This document shows, piece after piece, positions 45,106 to 53,652 of a stretch of DNA of 64,000 nucleotides (position 1 is the stretch's first letter; every line of letters starts with the position of its first letter). Made by a program: the position numbers and the translations under genes. This stretch comes from Chryseobacterium phocaeense (GTDB lineage Bacteria > Bacteroidota > Bacteroidia > Flavobacteriales > Weeksellaceae). The stretch is from positions 1,054,001 through 1,118,000 of the forward strand of contig NZ_LT827014.1 in assembly GCF_900169075.1 (NCBI RefSeq). Direction: 5' to 3'. The notes beneath the pieces were generated by a model. That model did not search any database and had not been told where the DNA came from. It saw only the letters and a program-made list of their open reading frames with translations.

Positions 45106-45387
45106 ATGGCAAATTTAGATATGTGGGAAGTGTTTATTCAGACTAAACCGGGATTATCTCACAAACATGTAGGAATAGTACAGGCCCCAACAGCAGAAAT
45201 GGCCCTGCAGAACGCAAGAGACGTTTATACCAGAAGAAAAGAAGGAACTTCTGTTTGGGTTGTTCCAAGTAAATATATTGTAACTTCAGAAGGGGTAGAT
45301 AAGGAAGCTTTCTTTGATCCGGCAGATGACAAATTATACCGTCACCCGACGTTCTACGATATCCCGAATGATGTAAAAAATATGTAA
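45106..45387 (+). CDS. paaB: Phenylacetyl-CoA epoxidase subunit PaaB
   Basis: 93 residues from the ATG at 45106 (MANLDMWEVF); a TTG two codons upstream (45100) is less likely. The family core is WEVFIQTKPGLSHKHVGIVQAPTAEMALQNARDVYTRR, with SVWVVPSKYI and the end FYDIPNDVKNM. PaaB is the small structural subunit needed to hold PaaA and PaaC together. Normal length. Confidence 0.94.
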   Translation: MANLDMWEVFIQTKPGLSHKHVGIVQAPTAEMALQNARDVYTRRKEGTSVWVVPSKYIVTSEGVDKEAFFDPADDKLYRHPTFYDIPNDVKNM

Positions 45388-45452
45388 TTTTTTGTAAAAA
45401 GTCGGCTGTAAAAAGTACATTGTACATCTGACATTTTACATTTTACAAAAAA
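45388..45452. repeat. Inverted repeat in paaB-paaC gap
   Basis: TTTTTTGTAAAA (45388-45399) and TTTTACAAAAAA (45441-45452) are exact complements; the inside has GTACATTGTAC (45415-45425). Left arm starts at the paaB stop; right arm ends 7 nt before paaC. Confidence 0.7.
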
Positions 45453-45459
45453 GAAAAAA

Positions 45460-46209
45460 ATGAATCCACTATATAATTATTTATTAAAATTTGCAGATGA
45501 CAGCTTGATCATGGGGCAAAGACTGTCTGCATGGTGCGGCGAAGGTCCTTATCTGGAGGAAGATATTGCATTGACGAACATTGCCCTGGACGAACTTGGA
45601 CAGGCCAATAACTTTTATGTGTACGCATCAAGAGTTGCAGATAACGGTAAAAGTGAGGATGATTTAGCCTTCTTAAGATACGAGCACGAATACGTAAACG
45701 CCCACTGGGTAGAACTTCCTAATGAAGATTATGCACAGACTATCCTTAAAGTATATGTTTTTTCTGTGTATCAGAAGTTAATGTTTGAAGCACTTTCCAA
45801 TTCTGCGGATGAAGAGCTTTCGGCTCTGGCTCAGAAATCTTTGAAAGAGGTGAAATACCATTACACCCATGCTTCTTCCTGGATGAAAATTTTCGCTCAG
45901 GGAACAGAAGAAAGCCGTGAACGTCTGGTAAAAGCCATTGAAAACATCTGGGAATATACCAAAGGTTTATTTGCAAAAGTAGAAGGAGAAGATGATCTGA
46001 TTGCTTTAAATATCGCTCCTGATGTTGATAGACTATACACTGAATTCGTAGCCATTATCACCAGAGATTTCCAGGAATATGGTCTGGAATTCCCTGCCAA
46101 TCCATTTATGCAGCCTAAATCCAGAACAGGATATCATACGGAATATTTCGGATACATTCTTTGTGAGCTTCAGTATATGCAGAGGGCTTATCCTGGGTGT
46201 ACCTGGTAG
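45460..46209 (+). CDS. paaC: Phenylacetyl-CoA epoxidase subunit PaaC
   Basis: 249 residues, ferritin-like but non-catalytic partner of PaaA. Recognisable blocks: LADDSLIMGQRLSAWCGEGPYLEEDIALTNIALDELGQA near the N-terminus and RLYTEFVAIITRD, RTGYHTEYFGYILCELQYMQRAYPG at the end. It supports the PaaAC complex. It is followed after 3 nt by an alpha/beta hydrolase gene instead of paaD, unlike the usual order. Confidence 0.95.
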   Translation: MNPLYNYLLKFADDSLIMGQRLSAWCGEGPYLEEDIALTNIALDELGQANNFYVYASRVADNGKSEDDLAFLRYEHEYVNAHWVELPNEDYAQTILKVYVFSVYQKLMFEALSNSADEELSALAQKSLKEVKYHYTHASSWMKIFAQGTEESRERLVKAIENIWEYTKGLFAKVEGEDDLIALNIAPDVDRLYTEFVAIITRDFQEYGLEFPANPFMQPKSRTGYHTEYFGYILCELQYMQRAYPGCTW

Positions 46210-46212
46210 AAA

Positions 46213-47022
46213 ATGAGAAAAATGCTTCTTGGTATACTTGCTTTTTTTCTTGTCGCATACATGTTGCTATGTCTGGGAATTTATTTCTATCAGGAAAAAC
46301 TCATTTTTTATCCTGAAAAACTATCTGAAAATTATGTATTTAATTTTAATGATGATTTCGAAGAAATAACAATTAAGACAAAGGATAAAAAGAATTTAAA
46401 TTCTGTTTTGTTTAAAGCTCAGAATCCTAAAGGTATTATTTTTTACCTACATGGAAACGGAGGATCAATAAAAGGGTGGGGGGAAGTAGCCAGATTGTAT
46501 ACCCGTATAAATTATGACGTATTTATACTCGATTATAGAGGGTATGGAAAAAGTGAAGGAGATATTGTTAACAAAGAACAGTTGTTTTCAGATATAGAAT
46601 TGGCTTACAATGAAATAATAAAAAGATATTCAGAAAATAGAATTATTATTTTAGGATATTCTGTAGGAACAGGTCTGGCAGCAAAATTAGCCTCAGAGAA
46701 AAATGCAAGTTTGTTGATTTTGCAAGCACCCTATTACAGTATAGAAGATGAAATGGATCAAAAATTTTCGTTTCTGCCGAAATTTCTGCTGAAATATAAT
46801 TTTGAAACCAATGAATATTTAAAAGCCGTTAAGTCACCTGTGATTATTTTTCATGGAGATAAAGATGAAATTATAAATTATAAAGCATCCTTAAAACTGA
46901 AAGAAAATTTTAAAAAAGGAGACAGCTTGATTATTTTGAAAAATCAGTACCATAACGGAATTACAGATAATTTAGATTATCAAAACTCAATGAAAAAGAT
47001 TCTGGAGTTTGATGAGAAATAA
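46213..47022 (+). CDS. Alpha/beta hydrolase inserted between paaC and paaD
   Basis: 269 residues with one N-terminal membrane anchor (about 5-26). Serine-hydrolase nucleophile elbow GYSVGTG (about 155-161), HGNGG oxyanion motif and a C-terminal DKDEIINY/YHNGI for Asp and His. This is the ABHD13/17-like type. It sits with 3-nt gaps on both sides between paaC and paaD, where the usual order places them adjacent. Codon composition is more AT-rich than that of its neighbours (many Ile, Asn and Lys). It is not a known part of the phenylacetate pathway; a role in releasing stalled CoA esters is a guess. Confidence 0.8.
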   Translation: MRKMLLGILAFFLVAYMLLCLGIYFYQEKLIFYPEKLSENYVFNFNDDFEEITIKTKDKKNLNSVLFKAQNPKGIIFYLHGNGGSIKGWGEVARLYTRINYDVFILDYRGYGKSEGDIVNKEQLFSDIELAYNEIIKRYSENRIIILGYSVGTGLAAKLASEKNASLLILQAPYYSIEDEMDQKFSFLPKFLLKYNFETNEYLKAVKSPVIIFHGDKDEIINYKASLKLKENFKKGDSLIILKNQYHNGITDNLDYQNSMKKILEFDEK

Positions 47023-47025
47023 AGT

Positions 47026-47490
47026 ATGAACCAACTTTTAGATTTATTAAAAACAGTTCCGGACCCGGAAATTCCAGTGATTGATATCGTGGAATTGGGG
47101 ATAGTGAGGGAAGCACATATCACAGGTGATCAAACTTGTGAAATTACCATCACGCCCACCTATTCCGCTTGTCCTGCAATGTTTACCATTGAAGAGGATA
47201 TTATTAAAATGATGAAGGAAAACGGCTGGGACGCCAAAGTAGTAACCAAAATGTTTCCGATCTGGACAACAGACTGGTTAACGGATGAAGCAAGAGAGAA
47301 ACTCCGTGCTTACGGAATTACACCACCGGAAAAGGGGGCAGACGAACATCACATCGGGAAGCCTAAGAAATGTCCGAGATGTGGTTCTATGAATTCAAAA
47401 CAGATCAGCAGATTTGGTTCTACCTTGTGTAAAGCCTCTTATCAATGCTTAGACTGTCTGGAGCCGTTTGATTATTTTAAATGTCATTGA
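47026..47490 (+). CDS. paaD: Phenylacetate-CoA oxygenase maturation protein PaaD
   Basis: 154 residues. MIP18/DUF59 domain (about 1-90: PDPEIPVIDIVELGIVREAHI, TPTYSACPAM) and a C-terminal zinc-binding domain with two CxxC motifs (CPRCGS, CLDC) ending LEPFDYFKCH. PaaD is thought to help insert the iron into the epoxidase. It ends with the segment whose copy is found again at 49420-49470 after the next gene. Confidence 0.93.
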   Translation: MNQLLDLLKTVPDPEIPVIDIVELGIVREAHITGDQTCEITITPTYSACPAMFTIEEDIIKMMKENGWDAKVVTKMFPIWTTDWLTDEAREKLRAYGITPPEKGADEHHIGKPKKCPRCGSMNSKQISRFGSTLCKASYQCLDCLEPFDYFKCH

Positions 47491-47501
47491 TTATTAAGGA
47501 G

Positions 47502-47519
47502 TCATTTTAAAAAAAATGA
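47502..47519 (+). other. Small hairpin in the paaD-beta-helix gap
   Basis: TCATTTT (47502-47508) and AAAATGA (47513-47519) pair across 4 A; a weak attenuator or terminator between paaD and the inserted gene. Confidence 0.35.
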
Positions 47520-47541
47520 TTTGATTATGTAAAATACTAAA

Positions 47542-49404
47542 ATGATACGACAAGTTTTGTCGTTAGCAGCGCTTAGTTTTGCTTCAGTATCATTTTTTAA
47601 TGATCTTATTAAAATAATCAACACAAAAACATTTATTATGACAAACTGTAGCAGCCAGAAATTTCCTTCAACGTGCAACCCTGGCGATTATGGATTCAAG
47701 AAATTTTTTCCTCACACCGGAGAAGAAGTTTATTATCAGAAAATAACAGGAAGTAATTTACCGGAAGATGGTGTAGTACTTATTCTCGAAAACGGAGAGT
47801 ATTATAAAGCTATCTTGCATGAAAATACCATTAATATTGAATGGTATAGATGTAACGGAAGATATCCTGATGATGAAGCTATTATTTTAGCAGCTGTTAA
47901 AATGGCGGCTTATCTGGGAGCAACATTAAGATTCGGCCCAAGAGAATATGTTGTAAACAGGCAACTGACGTTTCAAGATCTTTCCTGTTTTAAACTTTTG
48001 GGAGATAGGCAACACAGCTTGATTAAATCTGACAGAAAAGGTCAAGAACGACTTGAAGGCTTCTATTTTAGCTTTACCCGTTGTAATAATGTTATCATAG
48101 AAGGACTTACATTTGACCAAAATAAAAGTAATTTAATTACTTATAATGCGGCTGATAATGCAGCTGTTAAGGAATTCAATAGTGGAATCTATTTTTTTGA
48201 GTCGAATAACATAGAAATTACAAATTGTCATTTTTTTGATTTATATAATCGTGCGATACGTATTTATCAATGCTATGGTAATATAATGGTTAGTAATAAC
48301 AATTTTGAAAGTGGTGTTCAGGAACAAATCTATGTAATGGAACACCTGGTTGTTGCACAATCTCTTAAGGCACAGGTGACAATAGAAAATAATATTTTCA
48401 AAAATGCAGAAAATCATAATCCTGCTAACGGAGTGGTAGCTATTTATGCTTTTGATTTGGGAGAGGAGAGATCGGTGCTTGTTCATAACAATTACTTTGA
48501 GTATTGTGGTAGAGATCATACAGGAATACATAGGTTGTATGCAATAGATTTTTATGATAATGTAAATAATTTTGTTATTTCCAATAATATATTCAAAAAC
48601 TTGACCTGGGGAGCCATTAGGTTTGATGGGACCAGAAAGAACGGAATTATTAGCCATAATATTATCCATCAATTGATTGCCGACCAGGACGGAATGATCA
48701 TGGTTTCTTCACGAGAAGCTCCGAAATTTAACCAAACAGAGTTTAAAAACATAAGTATTCATAATAATATCCTAGATGCTGAAACTGAATTAAGCCATGG
48801 CATTACAATACAAGGATTATCTCCTTTTTGTGCAGCGGAAAACATTGACATTTCAAATAATAAAATGTATAATTTAAGATATGGAATTAAAATTCATGGC
48901 GATGTAAGCGTGGTATCAATTAATAATAATCAGGCCTTTAATCTTATAGGAATTGGTATAAAAGTAGAAGGATTCAAAACAGGATTTGATAATGTTCCCT
49001 TACAACCTAATAAAATAGAAAAAATATATATTAATGATAATCATCTGAATGGGAGAAAAGAACTTAATTTCAATGGCTTTGTAGGGATTCAAATAGATGG
49101 ATTGGATGGAACCCATACATATATGGGAAGAGTACTTATTAATGACAACTTTATCACTGGAAATACGAAGGCAAGAGGAGTTGTTGTTAATACAGGTAAT
49201 TCTTCGGGTGATATAGGTAATTCTTTGGATAATAAGGTTACTATTTCAGGAAATACAGTTAATACAGCAGAATATGCTCTTCATTTGAGAAGACATAAAA
49301 CTTTTGTAAAGGATAATATCTTTTATGACTGTACACAGCCATTTTTAGAAGATTTTACGGATAATATTAAGGTTGGTAATTTTCACAATAATCTTCCTGT
49401 ATAA
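47542..49404 (+). CDS. Right-handed beta-helix protein inserted in the paa operon
   Basis: 620 residues from ATG 47542, whose first 24 residues form a possible signal peptide (MIRQVLSLAALSFASVSFF). ATG 47638 (MTNCSSQKF) is the alternative start with a longer leader. From about 150 to 590 the protein is a run of Asn-rich turns (NNVIIEGLTFDQNKSNL, NNIEITNCHFFD, NNNFESG), the parallel beta-helix pattern of pectate-lyase-like proteins. The N-terminal part may be a pectate lyase 3-type domain. No catalytic motif is recognised. AT-rich, and not part of the phenylacetate pathway. A relic of paaD follows it, so it was probably inserted. Confidence 0.75.
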   Translation: MIRQVLSLAALSFASVSFFNDLIKIINTKTFIMTNCSSQKFPSTCNPGDYGFKKFFPHTGEEVYYQKITGSNLPEDGVVLILENGEYYKAILHENTINIEWYRCNGRYPDDEAIILAAVKMAAYLGATLRFGPREYVVNRQLTFQDLSCFKLLGDRQHSLIKSDRKGQERLEGFYFSFTRCNNVIIEGLTFDQNKSNLITYNAADNAAVKEFNSGIYFFESNNIEITNCHFFDLYNRAIRIYQCYGNIMVSNNNFESGVQEQIYVMEHLVVAQSLKAQVTIENNIFKNAENHNPANGVVAIYAFDLGEERSVLVHNNYFEYCGRDHTGIHRLYAIDFYDNVNNFVISNNIFKNLTWGAIRFDGTRKNGIISHNIIHQLIADQDGMIMVSSREAPKFNQTEFKNISIHNNILDAETELSHGITIQGLSPFCAAENIDISNNKMYNLRYGIKIHGDVSVVSINNNQAFNLIGIGIKVEGFKTGFDNVPLQPNKIEKIYINDNHLNGRKELNFNGFVGIQIDGLDGTHTYMGRVLINDNFITGNTKARGVVVNTGNSSGDIGNSLDNKVTISGNTVNTAEYALHLRRHKTFVKDNIFYDCTQPFLEDFTDNIKVGNFHNNLPV

Positions 49405-49419
49405 AATTTTTAAAACAAA

Positions 49420-49470
49420 TGAAACTGTATAAGGCATTGGAATCTTTTGATTATTTTAAATGCTATTAGG
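49420..49470 (+). pseudogene. Relic of the paaD 3' end
   Basis: A 17-nt stretch TTTGATTATTTTAAATG is identical at 49446-49462 and in paaD at 47467-47483. In the same relative frame the relic reads ...ALESFDYFKCY*, against paaD's ...CLEPFDYFKCH*. Upstream, CTGTATAAGGC also matches CTTGTGTAAAGC, with about 23 nt deleted in between. So the last codons of paaD are present twice, once on each side of the beta-helix gene. Confidence 0.65.
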
Positions 49471-49474
49471 AAAT

Positions 49475-49585
49475 GTAACAGCATGCCAGTTTACCAGTGT
49501 AGCGATAATGAATAAGAAAAATAGGTAAACGAATTGATAAAGCATACTTTCACATTATTGTGCTGGTAAGCTGGTACATTGTTAC
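49475..49585. repeat. Inverted repeat between paaD relic and paaG
   Basis: Left arm 49475-49510 and right arm 49553-49585, sharing GTAACA, TACCAG and ATAATG blocks, with a 42-nt loop. Similar words to 44996 and 55125. It fills the region before paaG (49659); the stretch 49590-49658 is AT-rich and featureless. Confidence 0.65.
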
Positions 49586-49658
49586 ATTATAAAATATTGT
49601 TAAATTAGAGGAGTGTAAATTTTCAATTCTTTAATCATTTAATTTTAAATTTAAAACC

Positions 49659-50459
49659 ATGTATACACAACTTGATATTGAAACGCATTTTGACGGAAAA
49701 CTTAAAATTGCCTACCTCAATCAGCCTGAAACCATGAACGCGCTTACAAAGCCATCTTTATCAGATCTGAAAGATTTTGTTAAAGAATGTAGCGAAGACC
49801 CGATCGTAAGATGCGTAGCCATTTCAGGAAGAGGAAGAGCTTTCTGCTCCGGTCAGAATCTCGATGATGCTTTCGTACAGGGCAATGAGCATCATGATAA
49901 CGATATCATCAGGAAAATTGTTGTAGATTATTACAACCCTTTGGTGACTGAGATCACACGCTGTAAAAAACCTGTTGTGGCATTGGTAAACGGCCCTGCA
50001 GTAGGTGCCGGAGCTATGCTGGCATTGATCTGTGATTTTGTTCTGGCAGCAGAAAAATCCTATTTTTCTCAGGCATTTTCAAACATCGGATTGATTCCTG
50101 ATACCGGAGGTACATATTTCCTTCCAAAACTGTTGGGGAGACAATTAGCGAATTATCTTGCATTTACCGGTAAAAAATTATCCGCTGAAGAATCTAAATC
50201 TTACGGACTGGTTGCTGAAGTATTTAATGAGGAAGAATTTGCTCCTAAATCAATGGAGATCCTTGAAAAGATGTCAAATATGCCGACTGCCGCCATCAAA
50301 CTAACCAAAAAAGCCTTCGCCCAATCGTACAACAATACATTGAAAGAGCAGCTTGAACTGGAAGGTGATCTTCAGCAGGAAGCCGCAGAAACAGAAGACT
50401 TTATAGAAGGTGTTAATGCCTTTTTACAGAAAAGAAAACCTGATTATAAAGGAAAGTAA
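49659..50459 (+). CDS. paaG: Ring-1,2-epoxyphenylacetyl-CoA isomerase PaaG
   Basis: 266 residues, crotonase fold. Oxyanion loop GRGRAFCSGQNLDD (62-75), the core RCKKPVVALVNGPAVGAGAMLALICDFVLAA and the PaaG-type segment FSNIGLIPDTGGTYFLPKL with the catalytic Asp (in IPDTGG). PaaG isomerises the epoxide to the oxepin-CoA. The enzyme with similar fold expected for PaaF is not in this operon, but see 62351. Confidence 0.9.
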   Translation: MYTQLDIETHFDGKLKIAYLNQPETMNALTKPSLSDLKDFVKECSEDPIVRCVAISGRGRAFCSGQNLDDAFVQGNEHHDNDIIRKIVVDYYNPLVTEITRCKKPVVALVNGPAVGAGAMLALICDFVLAAEKSYFSQAFSNIGLIPDTGGTYFLPKLLGRQLANYLAFTGKKLSAEESKSYGLVAEVFNEEEFAPKSMEILEKMSNMPTAAIKLTKKAFAQSYNNTLKEQLELEGDLQQEAAETEDFIEGVNAFLQKRKPDYKGK

Positions 50460-50472
50460 ATTTCGTATGAGT

Positions 50473-50576
50473 GTATTCATGTAAAAAGTATTCATGATTT
50501 TAATACAGTTTGCCATAACAATGAAGAATTGTGTTTTTATCCTCTGCTTTTTACATGAATACTTTTTACATAATAC
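50473..50576. repeat. Long inverted repeat in paaG-paaH gap
   Basis: Left arm 50473-50496 and right arm 50554-50576 are identical complements except for one inserted base (24 and 23 nt; words GTATTCATG and GTAAAAAG). Loop 57 nt. Confidence 0.75.
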
Positions 50577-50591
50577 ATTGTACAAATAAAA

Positions 50592-51722
50592 ATGAATATA
50601 GGAATTATCGGTGCAGGAACCATGGGCGTAGGAATTGCTCAGGTGGCTGCAACAGCGGGATGCAAGGTCGTTTTATTCGATGCCAATGCGCCGCAGATTG
50701 ATAAAGCATTATCAGGCCTGGAGAAAACCCTTCAGAAATTAGTGGAAAAAGCTAAAATTTCTCAGGAGAAAGCCACAGAAATCAGAAATAATATCGTTAA
50801 AGGTGAAGCTTTGCAGGATCTGAAAGATTCAGATCTGGTTATTGAGGCCATCATCGAAAACAAAGACATAAAAACCAAAGTATTTACAGAACTTGAAACC
50901 TACGTTTCAGAAAACTGTATTATCGGTTCCAACACTTCATCCATTTCTATCACCTCTCTAGGTGCAGAATTGAAGAAACCGGAGCGTTTCATCGGAATTC
51001 ACTTTTTCAATCCGGCACCATTGATGCCTCTTGTTGAAATCATCCCATCCTTACTGACCGAAAAATCATTAGCAGACAAAATGTATGACCTCATGAAAGA
51101 ATGGGGAAAAACGCCTGTTATTGCAAAAGATATTCCCGGATTTATTGTCAACAGAATAGCCCGCCCGTATTACGGCGAAGGTTTGAGAATCGTTGAAGAA
51201 AATCTCGCAACACCTGAACAGGTGGATGAAGCCATGAGAACCATTGGAAACTTTAAAATGGGACCTTTTGAATTAATGGATTTAATAGGCGTGGATGTGA
51301 ATTTCTCCGTGACTACCACGGTTTACAAAGATTATTTCTACGATCCGAAATATAAGCCGTCCCTTCTTCAGCAGAGAATGTCGGAAGCAAAACTTCACGG
51401 CAGAAAAACAGGGAAAGGGTTTTATGACTATACAGAAGGTGCAGAGAAGCCTGTCGCTCAGAAGGACGAGGCGCTGTATAAGCAGATATTTTTAAGAATT
51501 ATCTCAATGCTGATCAACGAGGCGGTGGAAGCCAAAAGATTAGGAGTAGCCAATGACGAAGATATCGAACTGGCCATGCAGAAAGGCGTAAATTATCCGA
51601 AAGGCTTACTGGCCTGGGGAAAAGAAATCGGTTATTCAAAGATTTCCGAAACCCTGCAAAACCTTTACGAAGAATATCAGGAAGAAAGATACAGACAGAG
51701 CCCTTTACTCCGAAAAATGTAA
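50592..51722 (+). CDS. paaH: 3-hydroxyadipyl-CoA dehydrogenase PaaH (3-hydroxyacyl-CoA dehydrogenase)
   Basis: 376 residues. N-terminal NAD-binding GAGTMGVGIAQVAA (7-20), IEAIIENKDIK, SSISITSLGAEL, then GIHFFNPAPLMPLVEI and the 3HCDH domain VNRIARPYYGEGLRI, MGPFELMDLIGVDVN. It oxidises the 3-hydroxyadipyl-CoA intermediate of the pathway. E. coli PaaH is longer (two-domain, about 475), so the shorter form lacks the extra C-terminal part. Adjacent to paaI and paaJ. Confidence 0.87.
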   Translation: MNIGIIGAGTMGVGIAQVAATAGCKVVLFDANAPQIDKALSGLEKTLQKLVEKAKISQEKATEIRNNIVKGEALQDLKDSDLVIEAIIENKDIKTKVFTELETYVSENCIIGSNTSSISITSLGAELKKPERFIGIHFFNPAPLMPLVEIIPSLLTEKSLADKMYDLMKEWGKTPVIAKDIPGFIVNRIARPYYGEGLRIVEENLATPEQVDEAMRTIGNFKMGPFELMDLIGVDVNFSVTTTVYKDYFYDPKYKPSLLQQRMSEAKLHGRKTGKGFYDYTEGAEKPVAQKDEALYKQIFLRIISMLINEAVEAKRLGVANDEDIELAMQKGVNYPKGLLAWGKEIGYSKISETLQNLYEEYQEERYRQSPLLRKM

Positions 51723-51734
51723 CAATATAAAAAT

Positions 51735-51856
51735 GTACCGGTGTAACAATGATTATAGAGTCTTTATTATAAAAGCAGGGAGTCCCGAAGGGACGACTTA
51801 CCGTAGAATCGGATAAAATCCGATTTATATCGAAAAAAATAGAGTTACACCGATAA
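51735..51856. repeat. Inverted repeat enclosing a double hairpin in paaH-paaI gap
   Basis: Outer arms CGGTGTAAC (51740-51748) and GTTACACCG (51845-51853). Inside are two short hairpins: GTCCC-GAA-GGGAC (51783-51795) and AATCGGAT-AAA-ATCCGATT (51808-51826). A paired hairpin layout like this is seen in REP doublets. Confidence 0.65.
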
Positions 51857-51867
51857 ATTAGAAAATT

Positions 51868-52281
51868 ATGACGCCGAGACAAGTTGCAGATTATATGTTT
51901 GATCAGGATTATTTTTCCAAGTGGATGAATATTAAAATGATCGAAGTCAAAGAAAATTATTGTTTACTGGAAATGCCCATCAAGAAAGATATGATTAATG
52001 GGCTTAAAACCGTTCATGGAGGTGTTACGTTTGCTTTTGCAGATTCAGCGCTTGCATTTTCGTCCAACAATACCGGAGAGGCGGCCGTTGCCCTGAATTG
52101 TATAATCAATTTTACCAAAGCAGGAAAAGAAGGTGATATTTTCAGAGCAGAAAGTATTCTGGTGAATGATACCAGAAAAACAGCGGTTTACGACATAAAA
52201 ATTACCAATCAAAACAATGAGCTGATTGCAAAATTCGTCGGAACCGTCTATAAAATAGGAAAAAAAGTAACTGAACTATAA
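51868..52281 (+). CDS. paaI: Phenylacetic acid degradation thioesterase PaaI
   Basis: 137 residues, hot-dog fold. KTVHGGVTFAFADSALAFSSN (about 49-69) is the HGG-type active-site helix; NCIINFTKAGKEGDIFRAESILVNDTRK forms the sheet. PaaI hydrolyses ring-hydroxylated or epoxidised phenylacetyl-CoA thioesters to prevent CoA depletion. Usual length and place in the operon. Confidence 0.92.
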   Translation: MTPRQVADYMFDQDYFSKWMNIKMIEVKENYCLLEMPIKKDMINGLKTVHGGVTFAFADSALAFSSNNTGEAAVALNCIINFTKAGKEGDIFRAESILVNDTRKTAVYDIKITNQNNELIAKFVGTVYKIGKKVTEL

Positions 52282-52336
52282 GATGTGACAATGTGTTGAT
52301 ATGTTAATTTGACGATAATCAACACATCACCGCATC
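52282..52336. repeat. Inverted repeat in paaI-paaJ gap
   Basis: Left arm 52282-52300 (GATGTGACAATGTGTTGAT) against right arm 52318-52336 (ATCAACACATCACCGCATC); the inner ten bases ATGTGTTGAT are exact. Loop 17 nt. Confidence 0.7.
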
Positions 52337-52358
52337 AACTAATTATCAATTTAAGATC

Positions 52359-53564
52359 ATGAACAACGTATACATCATAGATTACGTAAGAACCCCGATT
52401 TCAAAGCTGCAGGGCGGATTATCAGAAGTAAGAGCAGACGATCTCGCAGCAGTAGTCATCAAAGAAGTTATGGCCAGAAACCCTGAAGTTCCTGCAGATG
52501 AAATAGAGGACGTTATTTTCGGGTGTGCCAATCAGGCGGGAGAAGATAACCGTAACGTGGCCCGTATGGCCCTTCTGTTGGCGGGACTTCCTTACAAAAT
52601 TGGTGGCGAAACAGTTAACAGGCTTTGTGCATCGGGAATGTCGGCGGTAGCGAATGCTTTCCGTTCCATTACGGCAGGAGAAGGTGAAATTTATATTGCA
52701 GGCGGAGTAGAGCATATGACACGTTCACCGTATGTGATGTCTAAGCCGGGAGCAGCTTTCGGAAGAGACAGCCAGATGTTTGATACCACTTTTGGATGGC
52801 GTTTTGTAAATCCGAAGATGAAAGAAATGTATGGCGTAGACGGAATGGGAGAAACTGCAGAGAATCTTGCAGATATCCATAACATCAGCAGAGAGGATCA
52901 GGATAAATTTGCCCTTTGGTCCCAGCAGAAAGCTACAAAAGCTCAGGAAAGCGGTAGACTGGCGGAAGAAATTGTAAAAGTTGAAATTCCACAGAAAAAA
53001 GGAGAACCAAAAATCTTTGATACAGACGAGTTCATCAAACCTGGATCTTCTATGGAAGGGCTGGGGAAACTTCGTCCTGCTTTCAGAAAAGAAGGAACCG
53101 TAACGGCCGGAAATGCTTCAGGAATGAATGATGGAGCAGCAGCCCTTATCCTGGCAAGCGAAGAAGCGGTAAAAAAATATGGTTTAAAGCCTAAAGCTAA
53201 GATCCTGGGATCTGCAGTAGCCGGTGTTGAACCGAGAATTATGGGAATTGGCCCTGTGGAAGCTACTCAAAAACTATTGAAAAGATTAAACCTTTCCCTT
53301 GATGATATGGATATCATTGAGCTGAATGAAGCATTTGCAGCACAGGCACTTGCCGTGACCAGAAGCTTAGGGTTAAAAGACGATGATTCAAGAGTGAATC
53401 CAAACGGTGGGGCCATTGCAATCGGCCATCCACTGGGAGTTTCAGGAGCAAGAATTGTAGGTTCAGCGGCTATAGAACTCGAAAAACAGAACAAAAAATA
53501 TGCATTATGTACCCTTTGTATCGGTGTCGGGCAAGGGTATGCAATGGTAATTGAAAAAGTATAA
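52359..53564 (+). CDS. paaJ: 3-oxoadipyl-CoA thiolase PaaJ
   Basis: 401 residues. Thiolase motifs: [15 protein letters not shown] (nucleophile Cys near residue 90), [28 protein letters not shown] (His) and TLCIGVGQG (final Cys). The first block is PaaJ/PcaF-type ([16 protein letters not shown]). It cleaves 3-oxoadipyl-CoA and also 3-oxo-5,6-dehydrosuberyl-CoA in the pathway. The gene is followed by paaY. Confidence 0.93.
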   Translation: MNNVYIIDYVRTPISKLQGGLSEVRADDLAAVVIKEVMARNPEVPADEIEDVIFGCANQAGEDNRNVARMALLLAGLPYKIGGETVNRLCASGMSAVANAFRSITAGEGEIYIAGGVEHMTRSPYVMSKPGAAFGRDSQMFDTTFGWRFVNPKMKEMYGVDGMGETAENLADIHNISREDQDKFALWSQQKATKAQESGRLAEEIVKVEIPQKKGEPKIFDTDEFIKPGSSMEGLGKLRPAFRKEGTVTAGNASGMNDGAAALILASEEAVKKYGLKPKAKILGSAVAGVEPRIMGIGPVEATQKLLKRLNLSLDDMDIIELNEAFAAQALAVTRSLGLKDDDSRVNPNGGAIAIGHPLGVSGARIVGSAAIELEKQNKKYALCTLCIGVGQGYAMVIEKV

Positions 53565-53571
53565 TTAATAT

Positions 53572-53650
53572 GCTGATGTGTTGATATGGTGATTGGACGA
53601 TTCGTCACCACATCACCACATTATCAAATCAGCAAATCATCACATCAACA
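53572..53650. repeat. Inverted repeat in paaJ-paaY gap
   Basis: GGTGATTGGACGA (53588-53600) faces TCGTCACCACATCACC (53602-53617); outer GCTGATGTGTTGAT (53572-53585) faces the downstream CATCACATCAAC tract. The words resemble the 52282 repeat. The right side reaches the start codon of paaY. Confidence 0.6.
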
Positions 53651-53652
53651 TT

